DNA of 41,431 nucleotides from Chloroflexota bacterium. Its GTDB lineage: Bacteria; Chloroflexota; Dehalococcoidia; Lucifugimonadales; UBA3495. Position 1 is the stretch's first letter, and each line of letters opens with the position of its first letter. The DNA lies in assembly GCA_028874075.1 (NCBI GenBank), contig JAPPLU010000040.1:1-41431 (forward strand), read 5' to 3'. This document shows, one piece after another, positions 1 through 7,676 of the stretch. The notes under the pieces were generated by a model. The model made no database searches, had not been told where the DNA came from, and was given only the letters and a program-made list of their open reading frames with translations. Both the position numbers and the translations under genes were made by a program.

Positions 1-399
1 CCTCGCCTCCGGGCAAACACCATGATATTCACCTATTAATAGGGGCCTTTGTCATTACTTTCCTTCCATGGCAAACGGCTCAAGCAATACCCGGGGCGGG
101 TCTCTGACCCGCCCCCTTCGTTGGCCTGCCAAAGCTGCCAGCACCGTCCCGCATACTGTTCCTGGCGTTCCGTTCCCGGCGTTCCGTTCCCGGCTTGATA
201 CCTCCCTTACAACTTCCGCCACTTTGCAGTTACACTGTCTATTCGCCTAACTTCACCATATCCTTACGGCCCGCGCACCATGGTCGGCGCATTTCGTGGA
301 TACACTGATAACCCCCGCGCCCGGTAGAACGGCCGCGGGCACGGTATCGCCGGTCATACCGCACGGCAAGGTGTTCATCCTTCATCCAGAGGCCCAGGC
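1..399. other. Intergenic region before the metallophosphatase
   Basis: I see no convincing gene here; the one open frame (68-250) has no recognisable protein content. The stretch holds a GC-rich hairpin at 93-115 and a perfect two-copy 14-bp tandem repeat at 164-191 (unit ggcgttccgttccc). No clear promoter for the gene at 400 could be assigned. Confidence 0.6.
93..118 (+). terminator. GC-rich hairpin, possible terminator
   Basis: A 10-bp perfect stem (93-102 with 106-115) closes a 3-nt loop and is followed by cctt. It resembles the hairpin at 2435-2457, so it may be a terminator for a gene left of the window or a copy of a small repeat family. The T tract is poor. Confidence 0.4.
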
Positions 400-2397
400 A
401 TGCCCAGCCATTTGTCTCACCAGCTTGTCCCGGCCCTTATGGCCACTTTTGCCATAGCCCTGGCGTTGTTGCCAGGCGTCGCCTGCTGGGAAGCTACCGA
501 GGGCACATTCACCCTCCAATTGCTCCACGCGTCGGATATGGACGGCAGCACCGGCGCCCTTTCAAATGTAGAGAATTTTTCGGCAATCCTCGACGGTCTC
601 CGGCGGCAGTTCCCTGACAATACGTTGGTGGTCAGTTCAGGCGATAACTATATCCCTGGCCCCCGCTACTTCGCCGCCGCCGATGACGAAACCGCCGCCG
701 TGTTGGGCTCGCCCGGCGAGGGCCGCGGCGACATAGCCCTGCTTAACGCCATGGGATTCCAGGCTTCGGCGGTGGGCAACCATGAACTCGACCGGGGCAC
801 GGAATCCTTTGCCAGACTGATTACCCGCGAGGAGGGCGACCCCGCCTATCCAGGGGCCAGCTTCCCCTATCTCTCCAGCAACCTGAGGTTCGAGGACGAC
901 GAAAACCTGTCAGCCCTGGTAGTGGATGACGGTCAGGAGGCTGACCTGGCGGAGGCTGGGCTGGCCGGCAGCGTAACAATTACGGTGGGCGGCCAGCGCA
1001 TCGGCATCGTTGGCGCCACCACTCCGTCATTGGCCAGCATCACCAGGGCCGGCGACATCACTGTCCTGCCCCAAGACAGCGCCGACATCTCGCGGCTGGC
1101 CGCCATCATTCAGGCGGCCGTTGATGGCCTGACCGACCAGGGCATCAACAAGGTTGTTCTGCTGGCCCACATGCAGCAACTGGCCATTGAGCAGGAACTG
1201 GCTGCGCTCTTGGACAACGTGGACATTATCGTGGCCGGTGGGTCCAACACCCTACTGGCTGACGAGAACGACCGCCTATGGCCAGGCGACGAAGCAAAAG
1301 GCGCCTACCCTCTGCTGTACAAGTCAGCCCGAGGCGAACCGGTTTTGCTGGTAAACACCGACGCCGATTACAGGTACATGGGCCGGCTGGTGGTAGAGTT
1401 TGACTCAGACGGCCTGGTCGTCCCTGGCTCCATTGACCCCAACCAGAGTGGCGCCTACGCCACCAGTCCTCGGGACGGCGGTCGCTTTGCGGGCACCCCG
1501 CTGCCCGATGTAACTGCGATAGTCGGCTCCCTGCGAAAAGTGCTGAAGGCGCGGGACGGCAATGTAATCGCCCGTACCGAAGTTTTCCTCAATGGCCTTC
1601 GCGGCTCCGTGCGAACCGAAGAGACCAACCTGGGCAATCTGACCGCCGATGCCAACCTATGGACGGCACGCTTGATTGACGCGGAAGTGGCCGTGTCCGT
1701 CAAGAATGGGGGAGGAATAAGGGACAAGATTGGCATGATTCTGCAACCGCAGGGTACGAACGACCCAGCCCTGGCGCAATACCTGCCGCCCCAGGCTAAC
1801 CCTGACGTGGGCAAGGCAGCCGGGTCAGTCTCCCAGTTTGATATTGAGGGCGCCCTGCGTTTCAACAATGACCTGGTGATAGCGGAATTGACCGCAGTCC
1901 AGTTTCTGCAGGTAATGGAACATTCCATCGGCTTTGACGGCGCAGGAAAGGTACCCGCCGGGCGGTTCCCCCAGGTCGCCGGGATCCGATTTAGCTTTGA
2001 CCCAGATGCTCCTACAGGAGAGCGCATCCAGTCCCTGGCCATCGTGGACGATGACGGCGCGATAAAGGATCGGGTCGTCGAGAACGGCGAACTGGCCGGC
2101 GACCCCGGCCGCGCAATCAAGATAGTGACTCTCGATTTCCTGGCCGGAGGAGGCGAGGACTACCCTTTCCCAGCACCGGCATCAGACAGAATTGCTCTGG
2201 CCGCCGCACCGGTAGGCATTGCTCCAGACTTGGCCACCTTCACAGACCCTGGCACCGAGCAGGACACCCTGGCGGAGTACCTGGCAACTCATTTCACTGA
2301 AGAGCCCTATGCTATCGCCGACACGCCGCCAGAACAGGACCGGCGCATCCAGAACCTGGGGCTAGCCGGAGTTGAGGACACGGTCTTTGGGGAGTAG
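400..2397 (+). CDS. Exported bifunctional metallophosphatase / 5'-nucleotidase family protein
   Basis: The 665-aa protein has a signal sequence (about residues 9-29, ending near Cys29, so possibly a lipoprotein). An N-terminal calcineurin-like metallophosphatase domain follows: DMD at 46-48, GDN at 81-83 and GNHE at 126-129. The C-terminal half matches the 5'-nucleotidase substrate domain, with a conserved Asn-Gly-Gly-Gly-Ile-Arg segment near 446 and a Gly-Gly-Gly-Glu-Asp-Tyr segment near 590. Family members hydrolyse nucleotides or related phosphoesters outside the membrane. In the first motif the usual DxH is D-M-D, and the usual GHSH region reads GGSN, so metal binding may differ from UshA-type enzymes. 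The ATG follows a modest GAGG. The exact substrate is unknown. Confidence 0.88.
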   Translation: MPSHLSHQLVPALMATFAIALALLPGVACWEATEGTFTLQLLHASDMDGSTGALSNVENFSAILDGLRRQFPDNTLVVSSGDNYIPGPRYFAAADDETAAVLGSPGEGRGDIALLNAMGFQASAVGNHELDRGTESFARLITREEGDPAYPGASFPYLSSNLRFEDDENLSALVVDDGQEADLAEAGLAGSVTITVGGQRIGIVGATTPSLASITRAGDITVLPQDSADISRLAAIIQAAVDGLTDQGINKVVLLAHMQQLAIEQELAALLDNVDIIVAGGSNTLLADENDRLWPGDEAKGAYPLLYKSARGEPVLLVNTDADYRYMGRLVVEFDSDGLVVPGSIDPNQSGAYATSPRDGGRFAGTPLPDVTAIVGSLRKVLKARDGNVIARTEVFLNGLRGSVRTEETNLGNLTADANLWTARLIDAEVAVSVKNGGGIRDKIGMILQPQGTNDPALAQYLPPQANPDVGKAAGSVSQFDIEGALRFNNDLVIAELTAVQFLQVMEHSIGFDGAGKVPAGRFPQVAGIRFSFDPDAPTGERIQSLAIVDDDGAIKDRVVENGELAGDPGRAIKIVTLDFLAGGGEDYPFPAPASDRIALAAAPVGIAPDLATFTDPGTEQDTLAEYLATHFTEEPYAIADTPPEQDRRIQNLGLAGVEDTVFGE

Positions 2398-2434
2398 GGC
2401 AGTAACCCTTGGCATTTTAACCGGCGCACAATAC

Positions 2435-2461
2435 GGGGCGGGTTAGAAGCCCGCCCCCTTT
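2435..2461. terminator. Bidirectional terminator between convergent genes
   Basis: An 8-bp G/C stem (2435-2442 with 2450-2457) with a 7-nt loop lies between the ends of the metallophosphatase (2397) and the alcohol dehydrogenase (2491), and is followed by cttt on the plus strand. The position fits a shared terminator. The sequence resembles the hairpin at 93-115. Confidence 0.6.
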
Positions 2462-2490
2462 CCATAGCCTGTCGGTGTAACGGCCAACCC

Positions 2491-3576
2491 TTAATCGAAC
2501 AGAATCACGCTGCGGGCCACGTTGCCGCCTTTCATGTCGGCGAAGGCCTCGTTTATTTGCTCCAGCTTCATCTGCTGGCTGACCAGTTCGTCCAGCTTCA
2601 GGCGCCCTTGCAGGTAAAACTCGATGTAGCGGGGCATATCGGTGCGGAACCGATTGGAACCCATACTGCTCCCCTGCAGCTTTCGTTCCCGCCGCAGGAA
2701 GCCGCCGGCGTCAATCTCGATCATCGTTCCCTCGGGAATCATGCCGATCACCGTTGCGGTGCCGCCTGGACGCAGCATCTGGTAGCACTGCTCCGCGGTC
2801 TGCTTCAATCCAATGGCCTCGAAAGAGTAGTCCACCCCGTCGTCGGTCAGGTCGCGAATCCTCTCCACCACGTCCCCGCTGGAGGCATCGATAACATCGG
2901 TGGCGCCGAACTCCCGGGCCATGGTGAGCTTGGTCTCCACCGTGTCCACGGCTATGATGCGCAGGGCGCCGGCCAGGGCCGCTCCCTGGATGCAGTTGAG
3001 ACCCACACCGCCGCAGCCCACCACGCACACAGTGCTGCCCGGCTCCACCGCCGCCGTATTCAGCACGGCGCCCAGTCCGGTAGTCGCCCCGCAGCCAATC
3101 AGTGCCAGGCGGTCCATGGGCACATCTTCCCGCACCTTGACGCAGGCATTTTCGTGGACCAGCATCAATTCGGCGTAGGAACCAAGCTGGGCCATCTGGG
3201 TTATACCCTCCCCGTCCTTCCTGAGACGTGGTGGCTGGTCGGCGCTTCGCACTACGTCGGTGCGGGTGCACAGGACTGGCTGCCCCCGCAGGCAGAACTC
3301 GCAATGGCCGCAGAATACGGATAGGCACATTATCACCGTATCCCCCGGCTTAAGGTAATAGACCTGCTCGCCCACGGCCTCAACTATGCCGGCCGCTTCG
3401 TGGCCCAGGATGGCCGGCTTGGGGATGCTGTAGCTTCCCTCCACGTAGTGCAGGTCGCTGTGGCAGACGCCGCTGGCCCCGGTGCGGATCAATACCTCCC
3501 GGGGACCGGGGGCATCCACCTGGACCTCTTCCACTTCCAGGGGTACGTTTACCTCGCGCAGAACGGCAGCTTTCAT
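2491..3576 (-). CDS. Zinc-dependent alcohol dehydrogenase (MDR superfamily)
   Basis: A 361-aa medium-chain dehydrogenase that oxidises an alcohol or reduces an aldehyde with NAD(H). Visible landmarks are the catalytic zinc ligands Cys38 and His59-Glu60 (GHEAAG), the structural zinc cysteines 89, 92, 95 and 103, and a Rossmann GCGGVG motif near residue 185. It resembles the class III/AdhB-like branch that accepts a wide range of alcohols or formaldehyde adducts; the actual substrate cannot be read. The ATG at 3576 was chosen over an upstream start at 3618 because GGAGGTG lies 6-12 nt before it and MDR proteins begin with this MKAAV pattern. It is a single gene, convergent with the metallophosphatase. 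Confidence 0.93.
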   Translation of the reverse strand: MKAAVLREVNVPLEVEEVQVDAPGPREVLIRTGASGVCHSDLHYVEGSYSIPKPAILGHEAAGIVEAVGEQVYYLKPGDTVIMCLSVFCGHCEFCLRGQPVLCTRTDVVRSADQPPRLRKDGEGITQMAQLGSYAELMLVHENACVKVREDVPMDRLALIGCGATTGLGAVLNTAAVEPGSTVCVVGCGGVGLNCIQGAALAGALRIIAVDTVETKLTMAREFGATDVIDASSGDVVERIRDLTDDGVDYSFEAIGLKQTAEQCYQMLRPGGTATVIGMIPEGTMIEIDAGGFLRRERKLQGSSMGSNRFRTDMPRYIEFYLQGRLKLDELVSQQMKLEQINEAFADMKGGNVARSVILFD

Positions 3577-3686
3577 AACAGCACCTCCATTTATGTTTAA
3601 TCCAGGAAGGGACACCAAGATTCACGAAGGATGTACTCTTGCTGAACGCCTGGCCAACAGGCGCAGGCGACTTTGGTGGTGGCCGG

Positions 3687-4373
3687 TCAGGCGCGGACCG
3701 CGCGGCGGGGATTCTTCCTGCCAGTGCGTAATTTCGTCGTCACCTCACGCTTCACCCGGCCGGCCAGGCAGTGGTCATATTCAACCAGGAAGTCTGCCAC
3801 CGCCTCCCGATCATAGGGCAAGACCACCCTCAAAGCCCAGGACAGGGCTTTTACCACCATATCGTCCCCATCGTCCGCCAGCATCCTACAAACGGCCATA
3901 GTCCTGTGCACGTCGCCGGTACCTCCCCTGGCCTTCAGGTTCAGCGCCACGGTGCTCACCAGGGCTACCCGTCGCCACCAGCGGTCTGGCGACCTGGCCC
4001 AGATGTGAACATCGTCATCACCGATCTGCCCATTGCGCCAGGCCGGTCCCGACAGGTACAGGGAAAAGACATCCACCGAGTCCCAGCTATCCAGGCCGTG
4101 GCCCAGTCGTTCGAGAGTCTCCAGGTCCAGCGAGGCCAGGGTGGGACGGTGATAGTGGGCAATTTCGTAGCCCACCCAACGTAAGTCCGGTTCGTCGTCC
4201 TGTAACGAACGATCAACGATGGCCAGGACCAATGCCAGGACTGACTCCGTGTCGGCGCCGGAAACATGGCGGCTCAAGTCCCTTCTGATAGGTCGGATGG
4301 CCGGAATCGAACCGACCGGAAGGTTGCTCACTCGCAGGAAAAGGTCGTCCACAGAATCCTTGAAGCCTGGCAT
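3687..4373 (-). CDS. AlkD-like DNA alkylation repair HEAT protein
   Basis: A 228-aa all-helical protein resembling the DNA alkylation repair (AlkC/AlkD, HEAT-like) family, whose members remove alkylated bases such as 3-methyladenine and 7-methylguanine. Support comes from the helical repeat pattern, the Trp-rich RRVALVSTVAL segment in the middle, and the C-terminal ALSWALR...EYDHCLAGRVKREVTTKL pattern typical of AlkD relatives. I start it at the ATG at 4373 rather than 4418, because MPGFKDSV begins the recognisable domain. A promoter is visible upstream (4434-4461). Function is by family; catalytic Asp/Trp residues were not aligned. Confidence 0.7.
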   Translation of the reverse strand: MPGFKDSVDDLFLRVSNLPVGSIPAIRPIRRDLSRHVSGADTESVLALVLAIVDRSLQDDEPDLRWVGYEIAHYHRPTLASLDLETLERLGHGLDSWDSVDVFSLYLSGPAWRNGQIGDDDVHIWARSPDRWWRRVALVSTVALNLKARGGTGDVHRTMAVCRMLADDGDDMVVKALSWALRVVLPYDREAVADFLVEYDHCLAGRVKREVTTKLRTGRKNPRRAVRA

Positions 4374-4433
4374 TGGTCGAGTTCGAGCCCCTTGCCTGGA
4401 AATGCGTAAGTAAACCACCGTAGGGCTAGGGGG

Positions 4434-4461
4434 ATTGTAGCAGAATTAAAGTAGGGTTGAA
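4434..4461 (-). promoter_or_regulatory. Promoter for the AlkD-like gene
   Basis: Read on the minus strand: TTCAAC, 16-nt spacer, TACAAT, with TG one base before the -10 (extended -10). The -10 lies about 60 nt before the start codon at 4373. Confidence 0.5.
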
Positions 4462-4600
4462 CGAACAGGTCAGTGGTTTTCTGCTGAGTCTGAGTTTGGG
4501 TTGACCTGGTTTTAGGAACGGGTCATGGGCGTTTTCGAGAGAATGTAAGACCTGGCGCTAAACGATCCGAAGTTCGGCTTCTTACAGCGGTTTATCGTAT
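4462..4600. other. Short divergent intergenic spacer
   Basis: Together with the flanking promoters this makes the gap between divergent genes at 4374-4719. Apart from the two promoter candidates I see no gene, repeat or RNA in it. Confidence 0.5.
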
Positions 4601-4629
4601 TTGACAGCGGCCTGCCCCAATGATAAATT
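4601..4629 (+). promoter_or_regulatory. Strong promoter for the FmdB-type gene
   Basis: Perfect TTGACA (4601-4606), 17-nt spacer, TAAATT (4624-4629), with TGA directly before the -10. It leaves a leader of about 85 nt before the TTG start at 4720. Confidence 0.65.
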
Positions 4630-4719
4630 TATGTCTGGATTATCAACAAACCAAATGATTACATTTAGGGATAAGCCAACGGCTGTAGGCCGGGCGCAGT
4701 TGTCCCCGGGAGGAATAAA

Positions 4720-5037
4720 TTGCCCCGCTACGATTATCAATGCACCAGTTGTGATCACCAGTTTGAGCTGGTCCAGAGTTTCAAGGAAGCCGGTTCCGGT
4801 AGTTGCCCGGAGTGTGCCGGCGAGGGCAGGCGCGTTTTCCACGCCGTACCAGTAATCTACAAGGGTTCCGGCTTCTACACTACCGACTATGGCAGGCCCA
4901 AGTCTCCGCCCTCGGAAACCAAGGAGAAGGAAAGCTCCAGCGCATCGGAAAGCAAGTCCTCCGGCTCGTCCAACGGCTCCTCATCCTCCGATTCCAAGAG
5001 CGAGTCCACTCCGGCGGCAGCCGAAACGTCAGCCTAG
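4720..5037 (+). CDS. FmdB-family zinc ribbon protein
   Basis: A 105-aa protein. Its first 45 residues form the FmdB/CxxC-CxxC regulatory zinc ribbon (CTSC at 8-11, CPEC at 29-32) starting with the typical MPRYDYQC. After the motif GSGFYTTDYG comes a low-complexity Ser/Lys/Glu tail (about residues 65-105). The family was first linked to formamidase regulation, but most members have no known role. The start is TTG, placed 4 nt after GGGAGGAA; no ATG would preserve the zinc ribbon. A terminator follows at 5069. Confidence 0.88.
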   Translation: MPRYDYQCTSCDHQFELVQSFKEAGSGSCPECAGEGRRVFHAVPVIYKGSGFYTTDYGRPKSPPSETKEKESSSASESKSSGSSNGSSSSDSKSESTPAAAETSA

Positions 5038-5068
5038 TCTCTCAACCCTGCCACGATATGGCTCTCCA

Positions 5069-5101
5069 CAGGCCCAGATTCACCTCTGGGCCTGCGCTTT
5101 T
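5069..5101 (+). terminator. Intrinsic terminator after the FmdB gene
   Basis: A perfect 10-bp stem (5069-5078 with 5085-5094), 6-nt loop, then cgctttt. It separates the zinc-ribbon gene from dtd. Confidence 0.8.
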
Positions 5102-5145
5102 GATTGGCGGACTTTCAACAGGGAAGAAGTAGAGAGGTATCTGAC

Positions 5146-5607
5146 TTGAGGGCCTTGATTCAGCGGGTAGCCAGCGCGTCCGTTACGGTGGAAAGCCGGG
5201 AGGTGGGAAGCATCGGCCCAGGGCTGGTGGTGCTTCTGGGCGTATCCGAAGAAGATACCGAGGTCGACGCCCAGTACCTGGTGGACAAGACGGTCAACCT
5301 GCGCATCTTCGCCGACCGGCAGAACCGCTTCAACCTGTCCGCCCTGGACACCGGAGCCCAGTTATTGGTGGTGAGCCAGTTCACCCTATACGGCGACACC
5401 CGCAAGGGGCGCCGCCCGGACTTTACCAAGGCCGCCCCGCCGGAGCAGGCTCGTCGGCTATACGAACACACTGTGGGCCTGTTCCGGGAGAAGGGCCTCG
5501 ACGTTGCCACCGGTTTGTTCCAGGAGTACATGCAGGTATCCCTGCAAAACGACGGGCCGGTAACATTGATGCTGGACAGCGCCGACCGCCATCGACCGAG
5601 AAGGTAG
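5146..5607 (+). CDS. dtd: D-aminoacyl-tRNA deacylase
   Basis: A 153-aa cytosolic enzyme that hydrolyses D-amino acids (and mischarged Gly) from tRNA, protecting translation. It shows the family-defining [17 protein letters not shown] region (about 80-96) and the NDGPVT motif near residue 140, which carries the Gly-cisPro of the active site. Length matches the usual 145-150. I place the start at TTG 5146 (LRALIQRV), 7 nt after AGAGAGGT; the ATG at 5104 would add 14 residues foreign to the family. It follows the fmdB terminator and is convergent with the DinB gene. Confidence 0.95.
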   Translation: MRALIQRVASASVTVESREVGSIGPGLVVLLGVSEEDTEVDAQYLVDKTVNLRIFADRQNRFNLSALDTGAQLLVVSQFTLYGDTRKGRRPDFTKAAPPEQARRLYEHTVGLFREKGLDVATGLFQEYMQVSLQNDGPVTLMLDSADRHRPRR

Positions 5608-5613
5608 TCTTAA

Positions 5614-6144
5614 CTAGCGCGGGTACCAGCCCATTCCCTGGTAATAGCCCCTCAGGTAGGCAATCTGTCCCCCGTGGGCCACATTGTCCCAGGTGCGCTG
5701 GCCGATGGCAGATCCCACGGAGCGGGGTTCGGTGAAAGGCGGAATTACGATGGGCTTTTCCAGGTCCTCCAGCGTCACCGAAGCCAGGTATTCGGATGCC
5801 TGCGCCTTGATCGCCTCGTAGTACCCCAGTTGCGCCTCCACCGAGGGTGGTTCCCACGCAGCCACCTGCTCCGCGGTCCAGCCCACGCCGCGGTCGTCCG
5901 AATCGGCCGGCATATCATACTTTTCGTGCCAGCCTTCCCGTATCCACAACTGCGGGGTTTCCAGCAGGTAAGTGTTGAGCAGGGTGTCCCACACCCGGTT
6001 CATGTGCCACAGAATCCACGATATGGAATTGGACGACTCGTTGGGGCGGCGGTTCATGGTCTCGTAGTCCATTCCTTCCAGGGCCCGGTCCACCATATCC
6101 CAGTTCCGTTCCAGGGCGGTGACTATACCGTCAGTAACGGGCAT
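5614..6144 (-). CDS. DinB-family protein
   Basis: A 176-aa four-helix-bundle protein of the DinB/YfiT superfamily, a group of metal-dependent hydrolases or thiol-S-transferases. Candidate metal ligands are His47 in WILWHM and His157 in the C-terminal AHGGQIAYLRG segment. That segment is the classic DinB ending, although the usual His-x3-His pair appears only partly here. The gene starts 19 nt after the carboxymuconolactone-decarboxylase gene on the same strand and is probably co-transcribed with it. The substrate is unknown. Confidence 0.83.
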   Translation of the reverse strand: MPVTDGIVTALERNWDMVDRALEGMDYETMNRRPNESSNSISWILWHMNRVWDTLLNTYLLETPQLWIREGWHEKYDMPADSDDRGVGWTAEQVAAWEPPSVEAQLGYYEAIKAQASEYLASVTLEDLEKPIVIPPFTEPRSVGSAIGQRTWDNVAHGGQIAYLRGYYQGMGWYPR

Positions 6145-6163
6145 TTTCGACGCCTCCGGCAGC

Positions 6164-6712
6164 TTAGTCGACTATTTCAGCCTTGGCGCCCTCGGGCAGT
6201 TCCACTTCGAAGGCGGTCAGAATCTGGCCCACCAGCATGTAGTGGCCAATGAGACCGGTTATGTCCACCGTGTTCTGGGTGCCGAACCGCTCCATCACGG
6301 CGTTGAACGTGGCGTCGCTGATCTTGCGGTTCTGCAGCAATTCCTGAACGTACTTCACCACCAGGGCCTCATCGCCGGACAGGCCTTCCGGGGCGGCGCC
6401 GCGGGCTATGGCGCCGATGGTATCTTCGGTCACACCGTGGCCTCGGGCCAGGCGGGCGTGGGCGGCAAACTCGTACTGGTTTCGAATCTCCCGGGCCGTG
6501 GCGATGATTATTACTTCCTTCAGGGCTTCAGGAATGTCAAAGTCGAAGCGGACGTAGGTGCCGGTGTGGGCCACCCGGGCCGCCAGCTTGGGGCTGTGCA
6601 GCAGCACGCCGTAGGGGCCGCGGACGCTGCCCCGGCTGCCTACAATTTCGTCGAAGAAGTGCTGGTCTTCCGGAGAAAGTTCTTCCCTGGTTACGTTGGG
6701 TAGTCGCGCCAT
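6164..6712 (-). CDS. Carboxymuconolactone decarboxylase / AhpD-like family protein
   Basis: A 182-aa helical protein of the CMD/AhpD superfamily. The central KEVIIIATAREIRNQYEFAAHARLA segment (about 65-90) is the family signature. At the position where peroxidase-type AhpD members carry CxxC this protein has no cysteine pair, so a thiol peroxidase role is unlikely; many such enzymes act on lactones or have unknown substrates. A weak promoter (CTGGAC, 18 nt, TATATT at 6735-6764, minus) lies just upstream. It heads a probable two-gene unit with the DinB gene. Confidence 0.85.
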   Translation of the reverse strand: MARLPNVTREELSPEDQHFFDEIVGSRGSVRGPYGVLLHSPKLAARVAHTGTYVRFDFDIPEALKEVIIIATAREIRNQYEFAAHARLARGHGVTEDTIGAIARGAAPEGLSGDEALVVKYVQELLQNRKISDATFNAVMERFGTQNTVDITGLIGHYMLVGQILTAFEVELPEGAKAEIVD

Positions 6713-6821
6713 TGCTATCTTCTCCTTCTCTTCAAATATATTCAGCAGATACCAGGTAGTCCAGGCCCCGCCGCACCGGCAATCATGCCCACGACGGGCG
6801 CCCGATGAAAATAGTGTTAGC

Positions 6822-7676
6822 TTAGGGAAACTCCAGGTCCAGGCTTATGTCCAGGGCCTGGGTCGAGTGAGTAAGACCCCCTATGGAGATAAGGTGAACG
6901 CCCGTTTCCGCCACGGCCCTGACCGTTTCCATATTGATTCCGCCCGAAGCCTCCACCACCGCCTGTTCGCCGATTATGTCCATAGCTTCTTGCATCATCG
7001 GAACAGGCATGTTGTCGAGCATTATGATGTGGGCGCCGGCATCCAGGGCCTCCCGTACTCCGGCCATGGATTCCACCTCCACTTCAACCTTTATGGTGTG
7101 GGAGGCTCTCGCCAGGGCCAGCCTTACCACGTCAGCCAGCCCCATTTCCCGGGAGCCCAGGGCCTCGATGTGATTGTCCTTGATCAATATACCATCGGCC
7201 AGGTTCAGGCGGTGATTGTGGCCACCGCCCATGCGTACCGCATACTTGTCCAGGTACCGGTGGCCTGGCGCCGTCTTGCGTGTATCCACTATGCGGGCGC
7301 GGCAGCCGTCGATGGCCCGCACGTACCGGTTGGTGTCGCTGGCGATGCCGCTCATACGCTGCATGAAGTTCAGGGCGATACGTTCGGCCCGCAGTATGCT
7401 GCCCGCCGAACCCTCAACCCGGGCGATATCGGCGCCGGGAGCCAGGGCGTCGCCGTCGACCATCAGAGTCTCAAACAGCAGATCGGGGTCCACCCGGTGA
7501 AACACCGCCCCGGCCACGTCCGTCCCTGCCAGCACGCCCACGGCCTTGGCCCGCAGCATGCCCACGCCGGTAATGTCCGGCGGTATTAGCAGGCCGGTGG
7601 TAGGATCGTTGAAAATCTCGTCCTCGGTTAGGGAGGCGTCGATCAGGTTGTACACTTCCGGGGGCAGTTGGCTCAT
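6822..7676 (-). CDS. nadC: Nicotinate-nucleotide pyrophosphorylase (quinolinate phosphoribosyltransferase)
   Basis: A 284-aa enzyme that converts quinolinate and PRPP to nicotinate mononucleotide, CO2 and PPi, the third step of de novo NAD synthesis. Visible features: the RIVDTRKTAPGHRYLDKYAVRMGGG substrate-binding region (about residues 136-160), LADGILIKDNHI, and the C-terminal EASGGIN...TGVHLISIGGLTHS barrel end. The ATG at 7676 overlaps the nadB stop (ATGA), indicating translational coupling. The long upstream open frame running into nadB is not part of it. Confidence 0.96.
   Translation of the reverse strand: MSQLPPEVYNLIDASLTEDEIFNDPTTGLLIPPDITGVGMLRAKAVGVLAGTDVAGAVFHRVDPDLLFETLMVDGDALAPGADIARVEGSAGSILRAERIALNFMQRMSGIASDTNRYVRAIDGCRARIVDTRKTAPGHRYLDKYAVRMGGGHNHRLNLADGILIKDNHIEALGSREMGLADVVRLALARASHTIKVEVEVESMAGVREALDAGAHIIMLDNMPVPMMQEAMDIIGEQAVVEASGGINMETVRAVAETGVHLISIGGLTHSTQALDISLDLEFP

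Noticed and set aside
1455..2120. Minus-strand open frame inside the metallophosphatase
   Set aside because: It is a shadow of a well-supported gene and has no recognisable protein features.
4360..4400. tRNA-like GTTCGAGCCC stretch
   Set aside because: No acceptor, D or anticodon stems can be formed around it, and it overlaps the upstream region of the AlkD-like gene.
6164..6712. Carboxymuconolactone-decarboxylase protein as a thiol peroxidase or selenoprotein
   Set aside because: No CxxC, UxxC or in-frame TGA is present in the active-site helix.
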